Shown piece after piece: positions 37,261-52,564 of a DNA stretch of 64,000 nucleotides. The first letter of the stretch is position 1; every line of letters starts with the position of its first letter. This DNA comes from Paralichthys olivaceus. Its lineage: Eukaryota; Chordata; Actinopteri; Pleuronectiformes; Paralichthyidae. The stretch covers positions 14,667,682 through 14,731,681 of the forward strand of contig NC_091116.1 in NCBI RefSeq assembly GCF_024713975.1, given 5' to 3'. Made by a program: the position numbers and the translations under genes. Below the pieces are notes generated by a model. The model was not told the DNA's origin and did not search any database. It was given only the letters and a program-made list of their open reading frames with translations.

Positions 37261-40200
37261 TCAGCACTCTTCCTCCTTTTTCTCCTCTTCGTCCTCTCCT
37301 TTGTCCTCCTGAGGGAGGGTGGAGGATAGAGCGTAATCCTGACTGACTCCCTCTGAAACCACTGACTCATCTGCCACCTCCTCACCTTCCTTCACCTCAT
37401 CTATCACTTTCTCTTTCTCCTGCTCCGGCTCTCCTGGGGCCACCTGGGCATGGACCTCAGTGAAGGGGACCTCGAGGTCGCTGCTGCCCAGTGGGGAAAG
37501 CTGGACATCGGCCTCTGTGATAACAGACTCCCCAGTCTGAGCGGAGGCCTCAGGAGGCTGAGAGTCAGAGCTGCTGCGAGGCTGAAAAAACACAGACAGA
37601 GGGGTCAGAGGTCACAGGAATGGTAACGAAACTCTGGGAACCTAATGGAACTTTTGTGGAACCTCAGGTGAACCTGAAGTGGACTTGATGGAACCTTTGT
37701 GAAAAACTTTGAGAATGTCAAGAAATCTTTGGAGAATGTTGATGAAACATTGCTGGAAAAACGTATACATGTATACTTACCTAAGCGGAGGAACCATGTA
37801 AGAAGCTAGTCCGAACCAAATTAAGTGAACTTTAAATGAGCCTCACAGGTATTGCAGTAGAAAATGTTGATGGAACCTTACAGTTATTAAAGGAGAACAA
37901 TGGGGATCTCGGGGGAATGTTGCAGAAACTTGGAGTTAAAGTTACAGACTTAAGACCAAGACTTAAGTGGAACTTTGAGGGTATTTTAGGCAGACCTTGT
38001 GTGGATAATTTAAAGAACCCTTGTGGAACAATCACAGGGATATAAAGGAATAATTATAGAACTTGGGAGAACCTTTACAAGATGGTAGAACTCTAGAGGA
38101 ACATAGAACAACAAAGATCTAGTAACCTTCCGGATGCTGAAGGTCAAAGGTGAAACCTTCAGACTGGAGGTTTTCAGTTTGATCTTCTCTCGTTGCTCCG
38201 CAGAAACAATCTTTGTTCCAATCTTGTTCATCTTCTTCTCAATGTTATGTCTGGAGAACGCCTTCTTCAGACTGTCCACCTGCAGAGAGAAAGAGTTTAA
38301 CACCTGTCGTCCATCCACCTGACTCAACACCTGTCTGTGGTTCTCACCTTCTTCAGACTGGATCGTTTCAGTTTCTCCGCTCTGGATTTCTCCATGTTCT
38401 CCAAGTCATGAGGCCACACCTCCTCATCCTCCAGCTCTGCCTCCAGACCGACGTCCTCATCAGATGATAGGTCGATGGTATGGAGCCCACCCTCTTGAGA
38501 CTGGTTGCTGTCGGTGACGCAAGGCACTGATTCCTCACCTTCCTCCAGAATCTCATCACGAGGGAATGGAGGAGGATCCTTTACAAAAACACTAGAGGGG
38601 ATCTCAGTCTCCTCCTGATGGAGAGAACAGCAGAATGTATCTCTTGCTAAAGGAACCACAGACAAACCACAGAGGATTACCACAGAACCTAAAAATAACT
38701 GGACGGAAATCTGGGAAAGGGAAAATGTCTCAGGAACCTCATCTGGTTCTAAAGGGACCTAATTAAACCACAATAACTTGGTGGAATCTGACATAAATTC
38801 AAGTGGATCATTACTTATACTCCGGAACCCTCAGAGAATGTATGGAGAACCTAATGTTGAGGAGCCTTCGTGGAATCTAGAGGATATTTCTGTGAGTCCC
38901 GGAGGAGCTGCAGAGGAACAACAGAACAATGCCAGAGGAAGCTCAGTGGAACCTGAACTGATGTTACCATGACAACCAGACCACATGATAACAGTCCAGT
39001 TTTACAGCTCACTTCCTGCTGCAGATGAGGACCAAATAAGGTCAAAGACTGAAAACAACTGACAGAAAGAAGGGGGCTGTGTGAATGACTGACGGGTGAT
39101 GACTTTGTCTCCCAGCATGCTTCACTGTGTTGGATAAAAACGTCAGTTTAATGATATCTAATGTAATGTAGCCTGGACCAGGACTTATGGTCTTATAAAA
39201 CTTTTCTGACCTCTGACCTTACCTGGAAGATGAGAACCTTGAAGTTGTTCCTGCTGATCAGGTGGGCGTGGTTTGCCTCCAGTTTCTTCACTTGGACGCC
39301 CTGACGCTCCATCCTGTCACGCACCTGGGATGACATCACGCACAATACACATTGATTGACAGGGGGGAGATATTGACTGACAGGTAACACACTGATTGAA
39401 GGGTGAGCATGTACCTCCTTCATAGTAACGGACAGCTTTCGGCTCTTGTCCAGCAGTTTACTGACGGTGTTTGACGTGTGACTGTGACTCTTTGACAGTT
39501 TGGTCATATCAGCCTGGATCCCTCTGACCACACCCTCCATCTCCACCTGGTGCACCTGCAATACATTAATCAATAGACCGATCTATATGTATATCAAAAC
39601 ATCAATACAGGTCAAAACTGGTCAGGAATCTAACATCTGGAAAACAGCTGCTTTATTCTGCAGCAACAACATGTGACCCTTTCATTAGAGAAGAAACGAG
39701 AGAGGACACAAGAGGAGGTGAAGAACATGGAGTCAACAGGAAAATTAAATGTTGTGGGTTTTTTTAATGGATTTTGGTTTGGACACATTTTACATTCAGT
39801 TCTGACTGTTTTAGTGACTTTATTATTGAATCTGTTATTGACTCAGGGCAGTATACTGTGTCTTTAGGTGTCTGTGGTTGTAAGTGAACATCTGTTTGTC
39901 AGTTGGTGTTGGTTTCAGTGCTTGTTGGTTGGTGTCTCTGTTTGTATCGGTTGGTGCATGTCGATTGGGGTTGGTGCATGTTGGTGGGTGTCGGGTGGTG
40001 TTAGGGTTGGTTGGTGTTGGTTGGTGTCTTTGTTTGTGTCGATTGGTGTTGGTGTCGGTTGGTGTTGGTGTCGGTCGATGTTGCAGTTGGTGGATGTTGG
40101 TTGGTGTCTTTGTTTGTGTCGGTTGGTGTTGGTGTCGGTTGGTGTTGGTGTCGGTCGATGTTGCAGTTGGTGGATGTTGGTTGGTGTCTTTGTTTGTGTC

Positions 40201-40656
40201 GATTGGTGTTGGTGTCGGTTGGTGTTGGTGTCGGTCGATGTTGCAGTTGGTGGATGTTGGTTGGTGTCTTTGTTTGTGTCGATTGGTGTTGGTGTCGGTT
40301 GGTGTTGGTGTCGGTCGATGTTGCAGTTGGTGGATGTTGGTTGGTGTCTCTAATTGTGTCGGTTGGTATGGGTGCATGTCAGTCAGTGTTGGTTGGTGTC
40401 TGTTGGTGTCTGTGATGGCTCTGCAGTCTCTCACCTCCATCTTGTGCTGGTTTTCCTGAACAGCATCCAACATATTGACCAGTTTGTCGAGGAGAGTGAG
40501 GACGGTGATGGCGTTGACGGGACCCTGACTCATTTTCTCAGACTCAAACCCTGCCAGGAGGGAGGAGGGCGAGGCCTGGTCCTGGTTCAGGTCCTGGTCC
40601 AGGTTCTGGGGGGGGACCAGCAGGTCCTGGCTCTGGTGTGTCTCAGTTGTCACCAT
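37261..40656 (-). CDS. cavin2: Cavin-2 (serum deprivation response protein), caveolar coat protein
   Basis: Exons on the minus strand: 40435-40656, 39415-39555, 39223-39324, 38348-38614, 38127-38279 and 37261-37581; all coding introns are phase 0, total 401 residues. Cavins trimerise through the first helical region and coat caveolae with caveolin. Visible: the conserved HR1 block (VNAITVLTLLDKLVNMLDAV, then QENQHKME... TSNTVSKLLDKSRKLS), NHAHLISRNNFKVLIFQ with EETEIPSSVFVK, and the HR2/basic region KRSSLKKVDSLKKAFSRHNI with EKKMNKIGTKIVS. An acidic C-terminal tail (EEC at the end) follows. KVSPLTF after the basic region points to cavin-2 rather than cavin-1, -3 or -4. Intron 1 holds an 80-bp minisatellite; introns 4 and 5 hold decayed repeats. 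Confidence 0.93.
39895..40420. repeat. 80-bp minisatellite in cavin2 intron 1
   Basis: The region is built on ggttggtgttggtgtc-type sequence. From 40021 to about 40340 it forms exact 80-bp periods (units starting ttggtgtctttgtttgtgtc at 40021, 40101, 40181 and 40261); the outer parts are degenerate. Copies differ only at a few bases (gattgg/ggttgg). The array ends about 15 bp from the exon-1 donor. Confidence 0.95.
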
Positions 40657-41412
40657 GATTCTTCAGTCGAACTAAAAACTAAAGACTTTTCGGTAAAAAA
40701 ACACTGTGGAATCTGCCTCGCCCTCCCAGCCTCTCTCTGAGTCTGTGTGTGTGTGTGTGTGCTGCACTCTGATTGGTTGGCTCACAGGAAAACTTTCCAT
40801 CTAACTTCCCTGAGAAGCTTCCACACCTTTAACTCCTTCACTGCCTGAACCTGAAACATGACAAGGCTTTTATTCTGAAGAGTTTATTATTGTTTCCTGT
40901 TGATACGGTTAACACTAACCTTTAAAAAACCTTTTACAAAAATGGGTTAGAAATAAATACGTACAATTGTATTTGTTAAAAGGAAAAAAGGTTATATTAC
41001 TTGAACACGTTTATAAAAAATTTAAATGTAACAAATGTCATGAACATTGTGGATGTGATGATTCTATATTTTTCTTTTGGATTTGTTTTTATTTCACTTT
41101 TTTATTTGGACCTATGAGTCTGACATTATATGAATTTATCTTTTAAAAAATAAAATTGATGATGTAAATATGAAAACAAATATATATTATGTATTATTTA
41201 TTAAACTTAAAAAAGTTAACATATAACATTAGCTCAATGTGAAATGATATAAATAAAAACAAATTAAAGGAAGTGTCATTGGAAGAGCTTAAAGAGTTAA
41301 AATCTCTCTCTCTACCACACCCAGGGGGGAGGGGTGTGTTACCATTACGACCAGGCTGTGTATCTGTGTGTTTCAGTGTCTCTAATGTTTTCAAGGTGAA
41401 GTCATCTGGAAG

Positions 41413-41478
<66 letters not shown>

Positions 41479-42029
41479 TCCTGTATTTGTGTGTTAATGT
41501 CTCTCGCCCTTTGTTCATGGAAAACATTAACGTTAAATGCTAAAAACACTGAAAAGCATTTAAACATCAATTGAATGATAAAAACATTGAATTTAAGAGA
41601 CAAAGGAAACAGCAGAAGTTGAAACTTTTTAACATTTTAAACTCTAACTTTACAAACTGTTTTCTTTTTTAAACTTTTTAATTTTAGCTTTTTTAAAACG
41701 TAACTAAACTTTTTCATATGTTGACCAAAACCAATCAATAAATCAATATCGTTTAAAACTAAAATATTACTTGATTGATTTTTGACATTTTATTCGTTAT
41801 TTAGTTTTTAAACGTTTCTAATGTTTTTTGGGCTGTGAGGCGCGTGATGGCCTGCAGGGGGCGAAGACAGGAAACATCTACTGCCCATTGAACCCTAGAA
41901 GAAGAAGCTGTGGTTGCTGATCAGCTGACTTTTAATGTTCAGCAGTGAAGCTAATTGAGAAGCTAACTGTGAAGCTAACTGTGTTCACCGTTCAACTGAA
42001 CGTGTTTTCTTTTTTCCAGGGGAAACAAC
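40657..42029. other. Divergent cavin2-vps16 intergenic region
   Basis: Contains the upstream regions of both genes and an AT-rich centre (40900-41280). A CT run of about 27 units lies at 41421-41474. vps16 probably has a noncoding first exon near 41840-41910, since an acceptor (tttttccag) sits at 42019 only 11 bp before the ATG. No other gene is seen. Confidence 0.5.
41421..41474. repeat. CT microsatellite
   Basis: Perfect (CT)n of about 27 units in the cavin2-vps16 intergenic region. Confidence 0.98.
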
Positions 42030-45000
42030 ATGGCGTTCATCACAGCCAACTGGAACCCGCTGGGAGAAGCTTTTTATCGGTCAGTTTATTTTCTCTTTTC
42101 CACGGTGACAGCTTCTAACAGTTAGCCGTGCAGCTAACCACACACAGTAGATGAATGCACGCTAACAGTTAGCTACTGGTTGAAATTTGTCTGTTAGCAT
42201 CGTCACTGTATTGGTGACAGTGCTAACGTTAGCTTCAGGCTAGCTTTAGATTTAATTTAATTGTATGAAGGGACGGTGTTAGCTCTGTTAGCTTTATTAT
42301 CATCCAGTCATTCGAAACCGGTGTGTCAGACACATCAGATGACATCAGCAGAGTTTGATTCACGAGAAACGGAGCAGAGTGTTCAGCCAAACGAGTGACG
42401 TCACTGTCTGTGAGACGTTTACATGTGAGAATGAAATAGTCAAGTTGTTGATTGCAGTCAGGAAGAAGAAGCATATCCAGTAGGTGGCGGTAATGCACCA
42501 TGAATTTGGACGCCACCGGCCTATAAACCGAACAGACGAAGAAGGTGTTCGTGTTTGTATGTGTTTTGTTAACATGTTGTTTATGTGCAGTAAATCAGAG
42601 CTTTACGACATGAGCTGGAACATACGTGACGGACTCAGAGACAGTTTGGTGGCTGCAGCACCGTATGGAGGACCGATAGGTACTCACACGCACACATATA
42701 CACACTTAAACACTAGGGGTGTGCGATATTGACAAAAAAATAATATCTCGATTTTTTTTCTGGGATTTTGCCGATAACGATAATTAGACCGCTGGTGGAG
42801 CGGGGCCGGGCTCTCTGTCCGGAACGAGTCGGTGAATGAGAGTTAGTGTGAGGGAGGGAGGGAGGGAGGGAGACAGGGATATAAGGCTGAGAGAACCCCA
42901 CACACACACCGTGAATGAGAAGGCTCTGTGATCTCTAGAACGCTGCAAAAATGATTAATTGTCATCAAATACTGGGAGAGGAGCACACGCTCCGTGTGGC
43001 TCTACCTAATACTCGATAACATGAGTTTGCACATTGTTAAAACAACAATTAAGATTAAGATTATTGTAGATGATAAATATTGGGTTAGGGTTACCCCTAG
43101 CACACACACACACACTCACATATACACACACACTCACACATGTACACACAATAACATACTTACACATACACTCTCGCTCGCTCACACTTACAGTACATAC
43201 TCATGCTCTCTCTCTCTCTCACCTGTCGGTCTCTCAGCCCTCCTCAGAGAACCTCACAGACGTTCTCCGAATTCTCGTCCTCAACTGGAAATTTATTCTG
43301 CATCTGGAGTCGCTGTTGCCAGTTTTCCTGTAAGAACACCTTCACTTCACCTTCACTTAAACTGCATTCAGACTGAACTGTGGAAAATCTCAGGACATTC
43401 TCCGGAGATTCTCAGGATTCACTGCGAGCGAGTGGGGGGGTTGATGACGCCTGTAAAAAGACACACAAATTAAAAAAGAGAAAACAAATATCTGGAGTCA
43501 CACACATGATGAAGATGAAACAAGAGTTTGTTTTGGAAAAAGCTGACGACGGTGTTGATGTAAACAAAAACATGTGATCTCTCCTGTCTGCGGTTCTGCC
43601 CCTCACCTGTTTGTTGTGCGAGTCTGAGCAGAAAATCTTCTGCTGCTTCACGTGTGAAAGATAAACTGGAGAAAGTCCAGAGATCCTCTGCAGCTCACTC
43701 AGACACACTTAAAGAACCTGTCTGTCTCTGTGTCTCAGTGGAAAAGTGGACCTGTGGTCCAGTTGGGTTGGACAGTCACTGACGAGTTGTTGTGTGTTCA
43801 AGAAGACGGATCAGTTCTGATCTATGATCTGTTCGGATCCTTCAAGAGACACTTCAGTATGGGTCAGGTCAGAGTGGTAACTTGTTAACTAATGACATAA
43901 ATAACACTATTGGTCAGGTCAGTGTGGTTACTAGTCTCTTGTCTCTAACAGGAAGTGGTCCAGACTCAGGTATTGGAGGCCAAAGTGTTTCACTCTCCTT
44001 ATGGAACAGGTGTTGCCATAGTAACCGGCTCTTCTCGCTTCACCTTGGCAACCAACATTGACGACCTGAAGCTTCGCCGATTACCTGAAGTTCCAGGTAA
44101 CACCTGCTTATCACCTGGTTACTTTCTCTGTCTCTCTGGACCGTTCTCACTGTCTGACCTGTCCGTCTGTCTCTCTGCGGACTTGTCTGTCTCTCCGCGA
44201 ACTTGTCTGTCTCTCCTCAGGTCTTCAGGGGAAGCCATCTTGTTGGGTTGTCCTGACTCAGGACAGACAGACCAAAGTTCTTCTGTCCATAGGACCTGAA
44301 CTCTTCATCCTGGACAACACGTCTTGTACTGCTGTGGTGAGACAGACACATGGAAAGACAGACAGGTAGAGAGACAGATAGGAATCTAACCTCACCTGTC
44401 TCACTGTCTCAGTGTCCTCCAGGTGTCGGTCCACAGGGGGGTAGCATCGTCCACATGTCTGTGTCTTTCAGCTATAAATATCTGGCTCTCTTTACTGACA
44501 CGGGACACTTGTGGACAGGTCCCTCCCACCTCCAGGTGAGCTCCTCTGCTGACCAATCATCTCTCAGAAGGCACCGTCTGTGTGGATGACTGACAGCTGA
44601 TCTTTTTGTCTGTAGGACAAACTGAGTGAAATTGACACCAAGAAAACAACGACCCCTAAACAGATGGTGTGGTATGTTCACCTGTCTCACTGTCTTCTCC
44701 TTGTCTGTCTTGCTTGATCACCCGTTGACTTGTCACACTCTTTCTAGGTGTCGCAGACCAAAGAGTCAGCAGCCCTCTGTGGTGCTGATGTGGGACAGAC
44801 TCCTCCTGGTGGCTGGAGTCTGCGGTGACACCATACAGTATCCTTAAAACCAGAACAGATCTGGATCAGTGCATACTCGTTGTGTGAGTAGAAAGATGTT
44901 CTCCTGGGTCTTGTCAAGGTTCTCAGGGTTCTATTTGAGGATCTCCTGTAGATGATTCTAGTTTTCACAGAGTGACTTGTTTGAACCTTGACCTCTGACG

Positions 45001-48000
45001 ACAGATTCCCTGTGGAGGATTTGTGTGTTCTGGTTGGAGAACTTGATGGAGTTCGGATCATCAGCTCCTCCAATCAGGAGCTTCTTCAGGAGGTTCCTCT
45101 GGTCTGTCAGGAAATCTTCAAGATCGCCTCCATGGCTCCTGGAGCTCTGCTGCTGGAGGCGCACCGCGAGTACCAGGTATCCGTCTGTCTGAACGACTGT
45201 CTGTCTGTCTAACAGTATGTGTGTTGATGATGTGTGTTTGTGTAGAAGTCCAGTCAGAAGGCGGATGAGTACCTGAGGGAGATCAAAGAGCAAAGCATGC
45301 TGGGAGAAGCAGTCAGACAGTGTGTGGAGGCTGCAGGTCATGAGTATGACTCCAACACCCAGAGGTCTTTGCTGCGGGTGAGACACAGTGACCTGAGGTC
45401 AGATTATAAATGGACCTGAGGTCATTTCATGACGGTGTAATGTGGCGTCTCCTCCTGCAGGCGGCATCCTTCGGGAAGTGTTTCCTGACAGACTTCAGTC
45501 CAGATCATTTCGTGTCGACCTGCAGAGAACTGCGAGTCCTGAACTCTGTCAGAGAGAACGCCGTGGGTCTGCCGCTCACGCACACCCAGTATCCTCCCTG
45601 CACAGGGGCATCATGGGAGATGTAGTGTCCTAACCCATATACTGTATTTTGTTACCATGATGACAAACTCCTTGACCTTTCACCTCAGGTTTAAACAGAT
45701 GACTCTGCAGGTGCTGATAGACAGGTGAGTGGAACCTGTCTGTGCCTCCCTCATCTGACTCTCTCTCTTTCTCGACCTGTCTTATTGCCTGTCTTTCTCT
45801 CACCCCTCTCTCTCTCTCGCTCCCTCTGTCTGTCTCTTAGGCTGGTGTATCGACAGTTTTATCCGTTAGCGATAGAGATCTGTCGTTACCTGAAGATTCC
45901 TGATTATCAGGGTGTCAGTCGGGTCCTGAAACACTGGGCGTCTTGTAAGGTAACCTGTCTCACCTGACCTGCCTCTATCCTGTGACCTCGCCTATTTTAT
46001 AGAATATTATATATATAGAATCAATATCTATGATTGATCATCACCTGTGTGATGTCATTATGGGTGTGTCCAGGTGCAGCAGAAGGACCTATCAGATGAG
46101 GCAATTGCCCGAGTGGTGTGTGTGAAGGTGGGAGACTCACCTGGTGTTTCTTACTCTCACATTGCAGCGAAAGCCTATGAGTGTGGACGCACTGAGCTCG
46201 CCATCAAGGTAACTGAGTCCCGCACACACGAGTCAATGTGACATCACTTCCTGATATATATATATATATATAACATATTGTTTATTTAACCTGTTGTACA
46301 AATTATTGTATGTGAGTATTGTAGATATTGCAGTATTTTACATGCCATAGTATTGCAGATATTACAGAATTTTGTATTGTCTGGTCGATATGATAGTATT
46401 TCTCATGTTGCAGTTTTGTAGATATTATAGTATTTTACATGTTGTTGTAATTTAGATATTACAGTATTTCACACGTTACAGTCTTGTAGATAATATGGTA
46501 ATATGTTAAAGTATTTTAGATTAGATTCAACTTTATTATACTATATTTAATTTTATGGCCTTGATGATATGATAGTATTTTACATGTAACAGCCTTTAGA
46601 TGTGCTATAGGTATATTGTAGTATTGTGTATATATACAGTATTGTAGGTGAAGATTAATAGTTGTTTTTTGTGTGTCTCCTGAGCTGTTGGACTTTGAGG
46701 CTCGTTCTGGAGAACAGGTCCCTCTGCTGTTGAAGATGAAGAGGAGTCAGTTGGCTCTGAGCAAAGCTGTGGAGAGTGGGGACACGGACCTGGGTGAGTG
46801 AGACAGGTGCATGATGATGTCACTCATGGACTCACCGCTGAGACAGGTCTTTGATGATATCACTGATGGACTCACCTGTGTGTTGTCAGTTTACACGGTC
46901 GTCAGTTACCTGAAGAATGAGATGAACAGAGGAGATTTCTTCATGACTCTGAGGAACCAACCTGTCGCTCTCAGCCTCTACAGACAGGTACTCACCTTCA
47001 TCATCCTCTTTATTCTGTTGATGTGTCTGTTGTGTGATTGGTGGATTCCGTGACCTCCCTTCTGACAGAAGTAGAACACAGTGATCAGTATGTGTATTGA
47101 TTGGTTATTAATTGATGTGCATGTTCAGTTCTGTAAACTTCAGGAACAGGAAACTCTGAAGGATCTTTATAATCAGGACGACGATCATCAGGAACTCGCC
47201 AACTACTACGTGACGTCCAGTTATAGAGAGAAGGTAAATACTCAGAGTAACGTGTAACTTCTAAACATACAGGCATTCAACATTTTTATTCACACCTGTT
47301 GTCATCATTTGGTTCCTTAAAGGTCGTCATAGTAACAAGATGTTTAAAACGTTGTTGACACCTGAAGCTTTGACCAATGATGTTTTAACTAAAATCTATA
47401 AACAGATTTTCATCATTTATAAGTTAAAAAGTCTAAACAGCTTTTGCTATGTCTCTATAAGGGATGTGTACCTGTCTGTGTCTTTGTACCTGTCTGTGTG
47501 CAGAGGTTAGAGAGCCGTCTGTCTCTCCTGCAGAGCGCTGTGGACGAATACAACAAAGCAAAAAATGATTTTTCAACAAAGGTAAAAACACATTTAAATT
47601 GAATATAACATAATAATAATGTAATATATATGTTATATAGTATATTTTATATTAATATGTAAATGTTATATTGTATATATTACATTAGTATGTGAATGTT
47701 GTTTAGTTTGTTTTATTTATCATATGTTAATGTATATAGAACAGTATATATATTCATATCTAAATGTTATGTATTATATTAATTAATATAACATTTGATT
47801 ATTATTTAGCTTATTTGATTTTCTTATTGTTTTAAAGATGAACATATTCATGACCCAAACTACTGATCTTCAATCTACACTCAAAGATTGTTAACACGGA
47901 GTCACATCACTCTCTCAGGTTGTTTGTCTCATTAATGGACAGTTTGCTATAAAATTTGTTATTAAAATATTTTATCTTCAGGCCACTGAGGACGAAATGC

Positions 48001-48818
48001 GTCTCCTTCGTTTTCAACGAAAACTGGATGACGAGAAGGGGGCGGGACTTCTAGGGCTTTCTCTCCAGGTAAATAAATAAATTGGTCGGCAGACGGGATG
48101 ATGTCACTGTGGGTAATGATGTCACATGCTGTGTCCCATCACCAGGCGACCATGGAGGCTCTGCTGTCGTTAGGTCTTCACAAACAAACAGAACAACTCT
48201 ACCGAGACTTCAGAGTCCCAGACAAGAGGTGAGACATGTCCTGCTGGTATAACTACATGTCTGTCTCTCACCCATCTGTCTCTTACCTGCCTGTCTCTTG
48301 TGGACAGGTATTGGTGGTTGAAACTGAAGGCTCTAGCGGAGAAGGAAGAGTGGGAGGAGTTAGAGAAGTTCTCAAAGAGCAAGAAGTCTCCTATAGGCTA
48401 CCTGGTAAGAAAAGATGTTGCTGTTTTAAATAGAGTTTTCGCTGGTGATCATGCAACCTTAAATAAACATAGATGAGCCTTAGCTCTGTCTTTTCTTCAG
48501 GCTTTTGTGGACGTTTGCATGAAGTGTAACAACAAGTACGAAGCTAAGAAGTATGTTTCCAAGGTAACTCCTGAGCAGAAGGTCAAAGCTCACCTGGTTG
48601 TCAGGTAAGACACAATACCTGCGACATCATCAAACAGGTGAGCCCAGATCACTCAGGTAACAACCCTAACCCTTGTTGTCAGTGACCTGGAGGGGGCAGC
48701 AGACGCTGCCATCGAGCGCAGGAACGACGCAGAGATTGGGGCTGTCCTATCCAGATGCTCCGCCTCTGACCGGCTACTGATTGACAGGCTGAACCGAGCT
48801 GCCGCTGCCAAGAAGTGA
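42030..48818 (+). CDS. vps16: VPS16, core subunit of the CORVET and HOPS tethering complexes
   Basis: 24 coding exons: 42030-42079, 42591-42679, 43238-43329, 43739-43867, 43952-44096, 44221-44336, 44413-44535, 44616-44671, 44748-44837, 45005-45176, 45246-45377, 45461-45588, 45689-45724, 45841-45949, 46074-46208, 46685-46793, 46890-46987, 47129-47233, 47504-47581, 47982-48068, 48146-48228, 48308-48404, 48501-48604 and 48683-48818. Frames close to 832 residues (human VPS16 has 839). VPS16 supports endosome and lysosome fusion with VPS33A, VPS11 and VPS18. The N-terminal half is the beta-propeller (starts [18 protein letters not shown]), the C-terminal half the alpha-solenoid ([40 protein letters not shown]). 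Two introns look U12-type. An AATAAA is at 49029-49034. Confidence 0.96.
42714..43100. mobile_element. Non-autonomous hAT-like DNA element in vps16 intron 2
   Basis: It starts taggggtgtgcgatattgac with the ataatatctcg...ttgccgataacgataatt core common in fish repeats, and ends near gggttacccctag. The terminal AGGGGT and ACCCCT are inverted. No transposase frame is present. The flanks are CA-rich microsatellite, so a target duplication cannot be read reliably; assignment to hAT is from the remembered end pattern. Confidence 0.5.
44838..45004 (+). other. Predicted U12-type (minor) intron of vps16
   Basis: The donor is GTATCCTT directly after codon bases CA, the consensus minor-spliceosome 5' site. 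The branch-like CCTTGAC lies about 12-18 bp upstream of the acceptor GACGACAG. Splicing here restores the frame (CA + A = Gln, then Phe) as in the VPS16 family. Confidence 0.75.
45589..45688 (+). other. Second predicted U12-type intron of vps16
   Basis: Donor GTATCCTC after CA, branch motif TCCTTGACC about 12-18 bp before the acceptor CACCTCAG, total 100 bp. It interrupts a Gln codon in the same phase as the first one. Confidence 0.75.
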
Positions 48819-48929
48819 TTCTACTATTCATGTTATGATTTATATATATAATTTGATCGTAGACGAGTTGCCATGACAACCTGTTTCTCTTTTTCTTCAT
48901 GTGCATTTATGTCAGATGATGACATCATC

Positions 48930-49004
<75 letters not shown>

Positions 49005-50415
49005 TAAGGTAAACCTGTCAAACACAATAATAAAATGTAAACAAACCTCAAATGGACTCTTGTCTCTGACATTGTTTCTATCCTTTTATTCCTCTGAACA
49101 TTTCCCCTTCCGGTTTATAACATTTCCTGTTGATGCTCCTTCACATTAAAAGCTCGGTACCAGAAAACCAGTGACCCTCACCCTTGTCTGTTTATTTTTT
49201 TATATTTTAGATGATTCATTTCTTTCACATTTTTACTTATGTTTGTATTTGAGAATCTACCTTTACTTTGAAACTTTTCATATGTTTCTTGAGCTTTCAC
49301 AGTCAACCACCACCGTTGTAAAGGAGATATGTGATCACATGACATCAGGCGGTTGAGATTAATTCACCAGTATCAATTGAAAGAAAATCTGATCAGTTTT
49401 ATTGATGATAAATGAAGAATTTTAATTATTTCTGGTCTTTTATGGAGTGAAATGTTTTATTCATGTTTTCTCGGAACAATTCACCATGAATTATAAATGT
49501 ATATATTTATAACTGTTTGTAATTAAACCTTTATGTTTATGTCACTGTGTGACGTCAGTGTGGGTGTGGCGTTAGGAGGAGGCGGAGCGGAGCTACGGGT
49601 CAAAGTTTCAACAGCACGAGACCTTTGTCGTTTTTCACTCAGACTGACTGAAACTTCCGCGGATTCACAGAAACGTTATCTACGTAAGTGACAGGTGTTT
49701 ATAAGCTAGTGACAGTTTGTGAGTTTTTCACAAACAGGACGTTTGTCTACGTTAAACGAGTCACGTGACGTCCCAGATATGTTCAGTTCACTTCGAGCCG
49801 CGTGCAGAGAAGAGATTGTAAATAAAGTTATATACAGTAATACTGCAGTACTCTAGTAATACTACTTAGGACTGCTGGACTTTAACAATGCTGTAGTATC
49901 TCTGAGTAATGCAGCATTACTGAGTACTCAATGATACTTAAGCATTCTATTCTAACTACTGTGTATTGTTACTCAGTTTCACTTAGTACGACATTACAAT
50001 AGATTTACAGTATAATGTGAAGTAATTATAGTCAGTACTTGTATATGTACTCTGTGCTACTTCATGTTACATATTATGTTGTAGTAGGTAGGACTACAGT
50101 ACTCAGTATATACCGGTACTCGTGTTGTATGTATGTATGTATGTACTATTACGATGTATAGCGTAATGTAACATGTAACAGTACTGACATTACAGTATCA
50201 GTACTACCACACGCACTATATGGTAATCATGTAATTTACTGTATATACTGTGTGGTGTGTAAAATGATTTTTCGTCACGGGGGCATTACTACATAGTGTA
50301 TTACTGAGTAGATATAGAGTATTATGTCATATGCAGTATTCAGTACTTGAAACTCTATTTACTTGTTTTATCTTCACAGACGATCCTGATTGGTCCAGAC
50401 CAATAGGTGAGAAGG
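48819..50415. other. vps16 3' end and rgn 5' region
   Basis: Includes an AC microsatellite at 48932-49000 and the vps16 poly(A) signal. A GC-richer stretch at 49555-49685 probably carries the rgn promoter and noncoding exon (ending near tctac/gtaagtg at 49683). From 49830 to 50340 there are decayed repeats on the theme agtactacagtat. No coding sequence is seen. Confidence 0.5.
48932..49000. repeat. AC microsatellite
   Basis: An uninterrupted run of about 34 AC dinucleotides downstream of the vps16 stop codon and just before its poly(A) signal, so probably within the 3' UTR. Confidence 0.98.
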
Positions 50416-52213
<1,798 letters not shown>

Positions 52214-52564
52214 TACTCAAGCAAATCATATCACAGATAATCGACAGGAAGTGTCTCATCAATCAATGTGCTGATCAATAATCTATAACCTCACACATTA
52301 ATTGATATGAGTTAACATTGTGGAATTCAGTGTGAGGAAAACTTTTTAACAAATACTTTTATATAAAGTTTGTACAAAGAAATGGTGTAGACTGACAGCC
52401 AATGAGAAAAAAGCAGACTGACTTCAACGTTCAACAGCTAATCAGAGTCAACTTCACATTTCCTGTAAAAATGAAAATAAAAGTGACATATTGATGTTGA
52501 ACATATTGAGGACTGTGGGTACTGTAGTTTTTAAGATCACCATCAATCAGTCACATTTTATTTT

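Noticed and set aside
39835-40656. A 273-codon minus-strand frame that extends cavin2 exon 1 into NRHQPTPTPTDTN repeats.
   Set aside because: Exon 1 ends at a good donor after KME (40435), and the family continues with the exon at 39555; the rest is an intronic 80-bp minisatellite.
43078-43100. GGGTTAGGGTT resembling an interstitial telomere repeat.
   Set aside because: Only about two units, and it coincides with the end of a hAT-like element.
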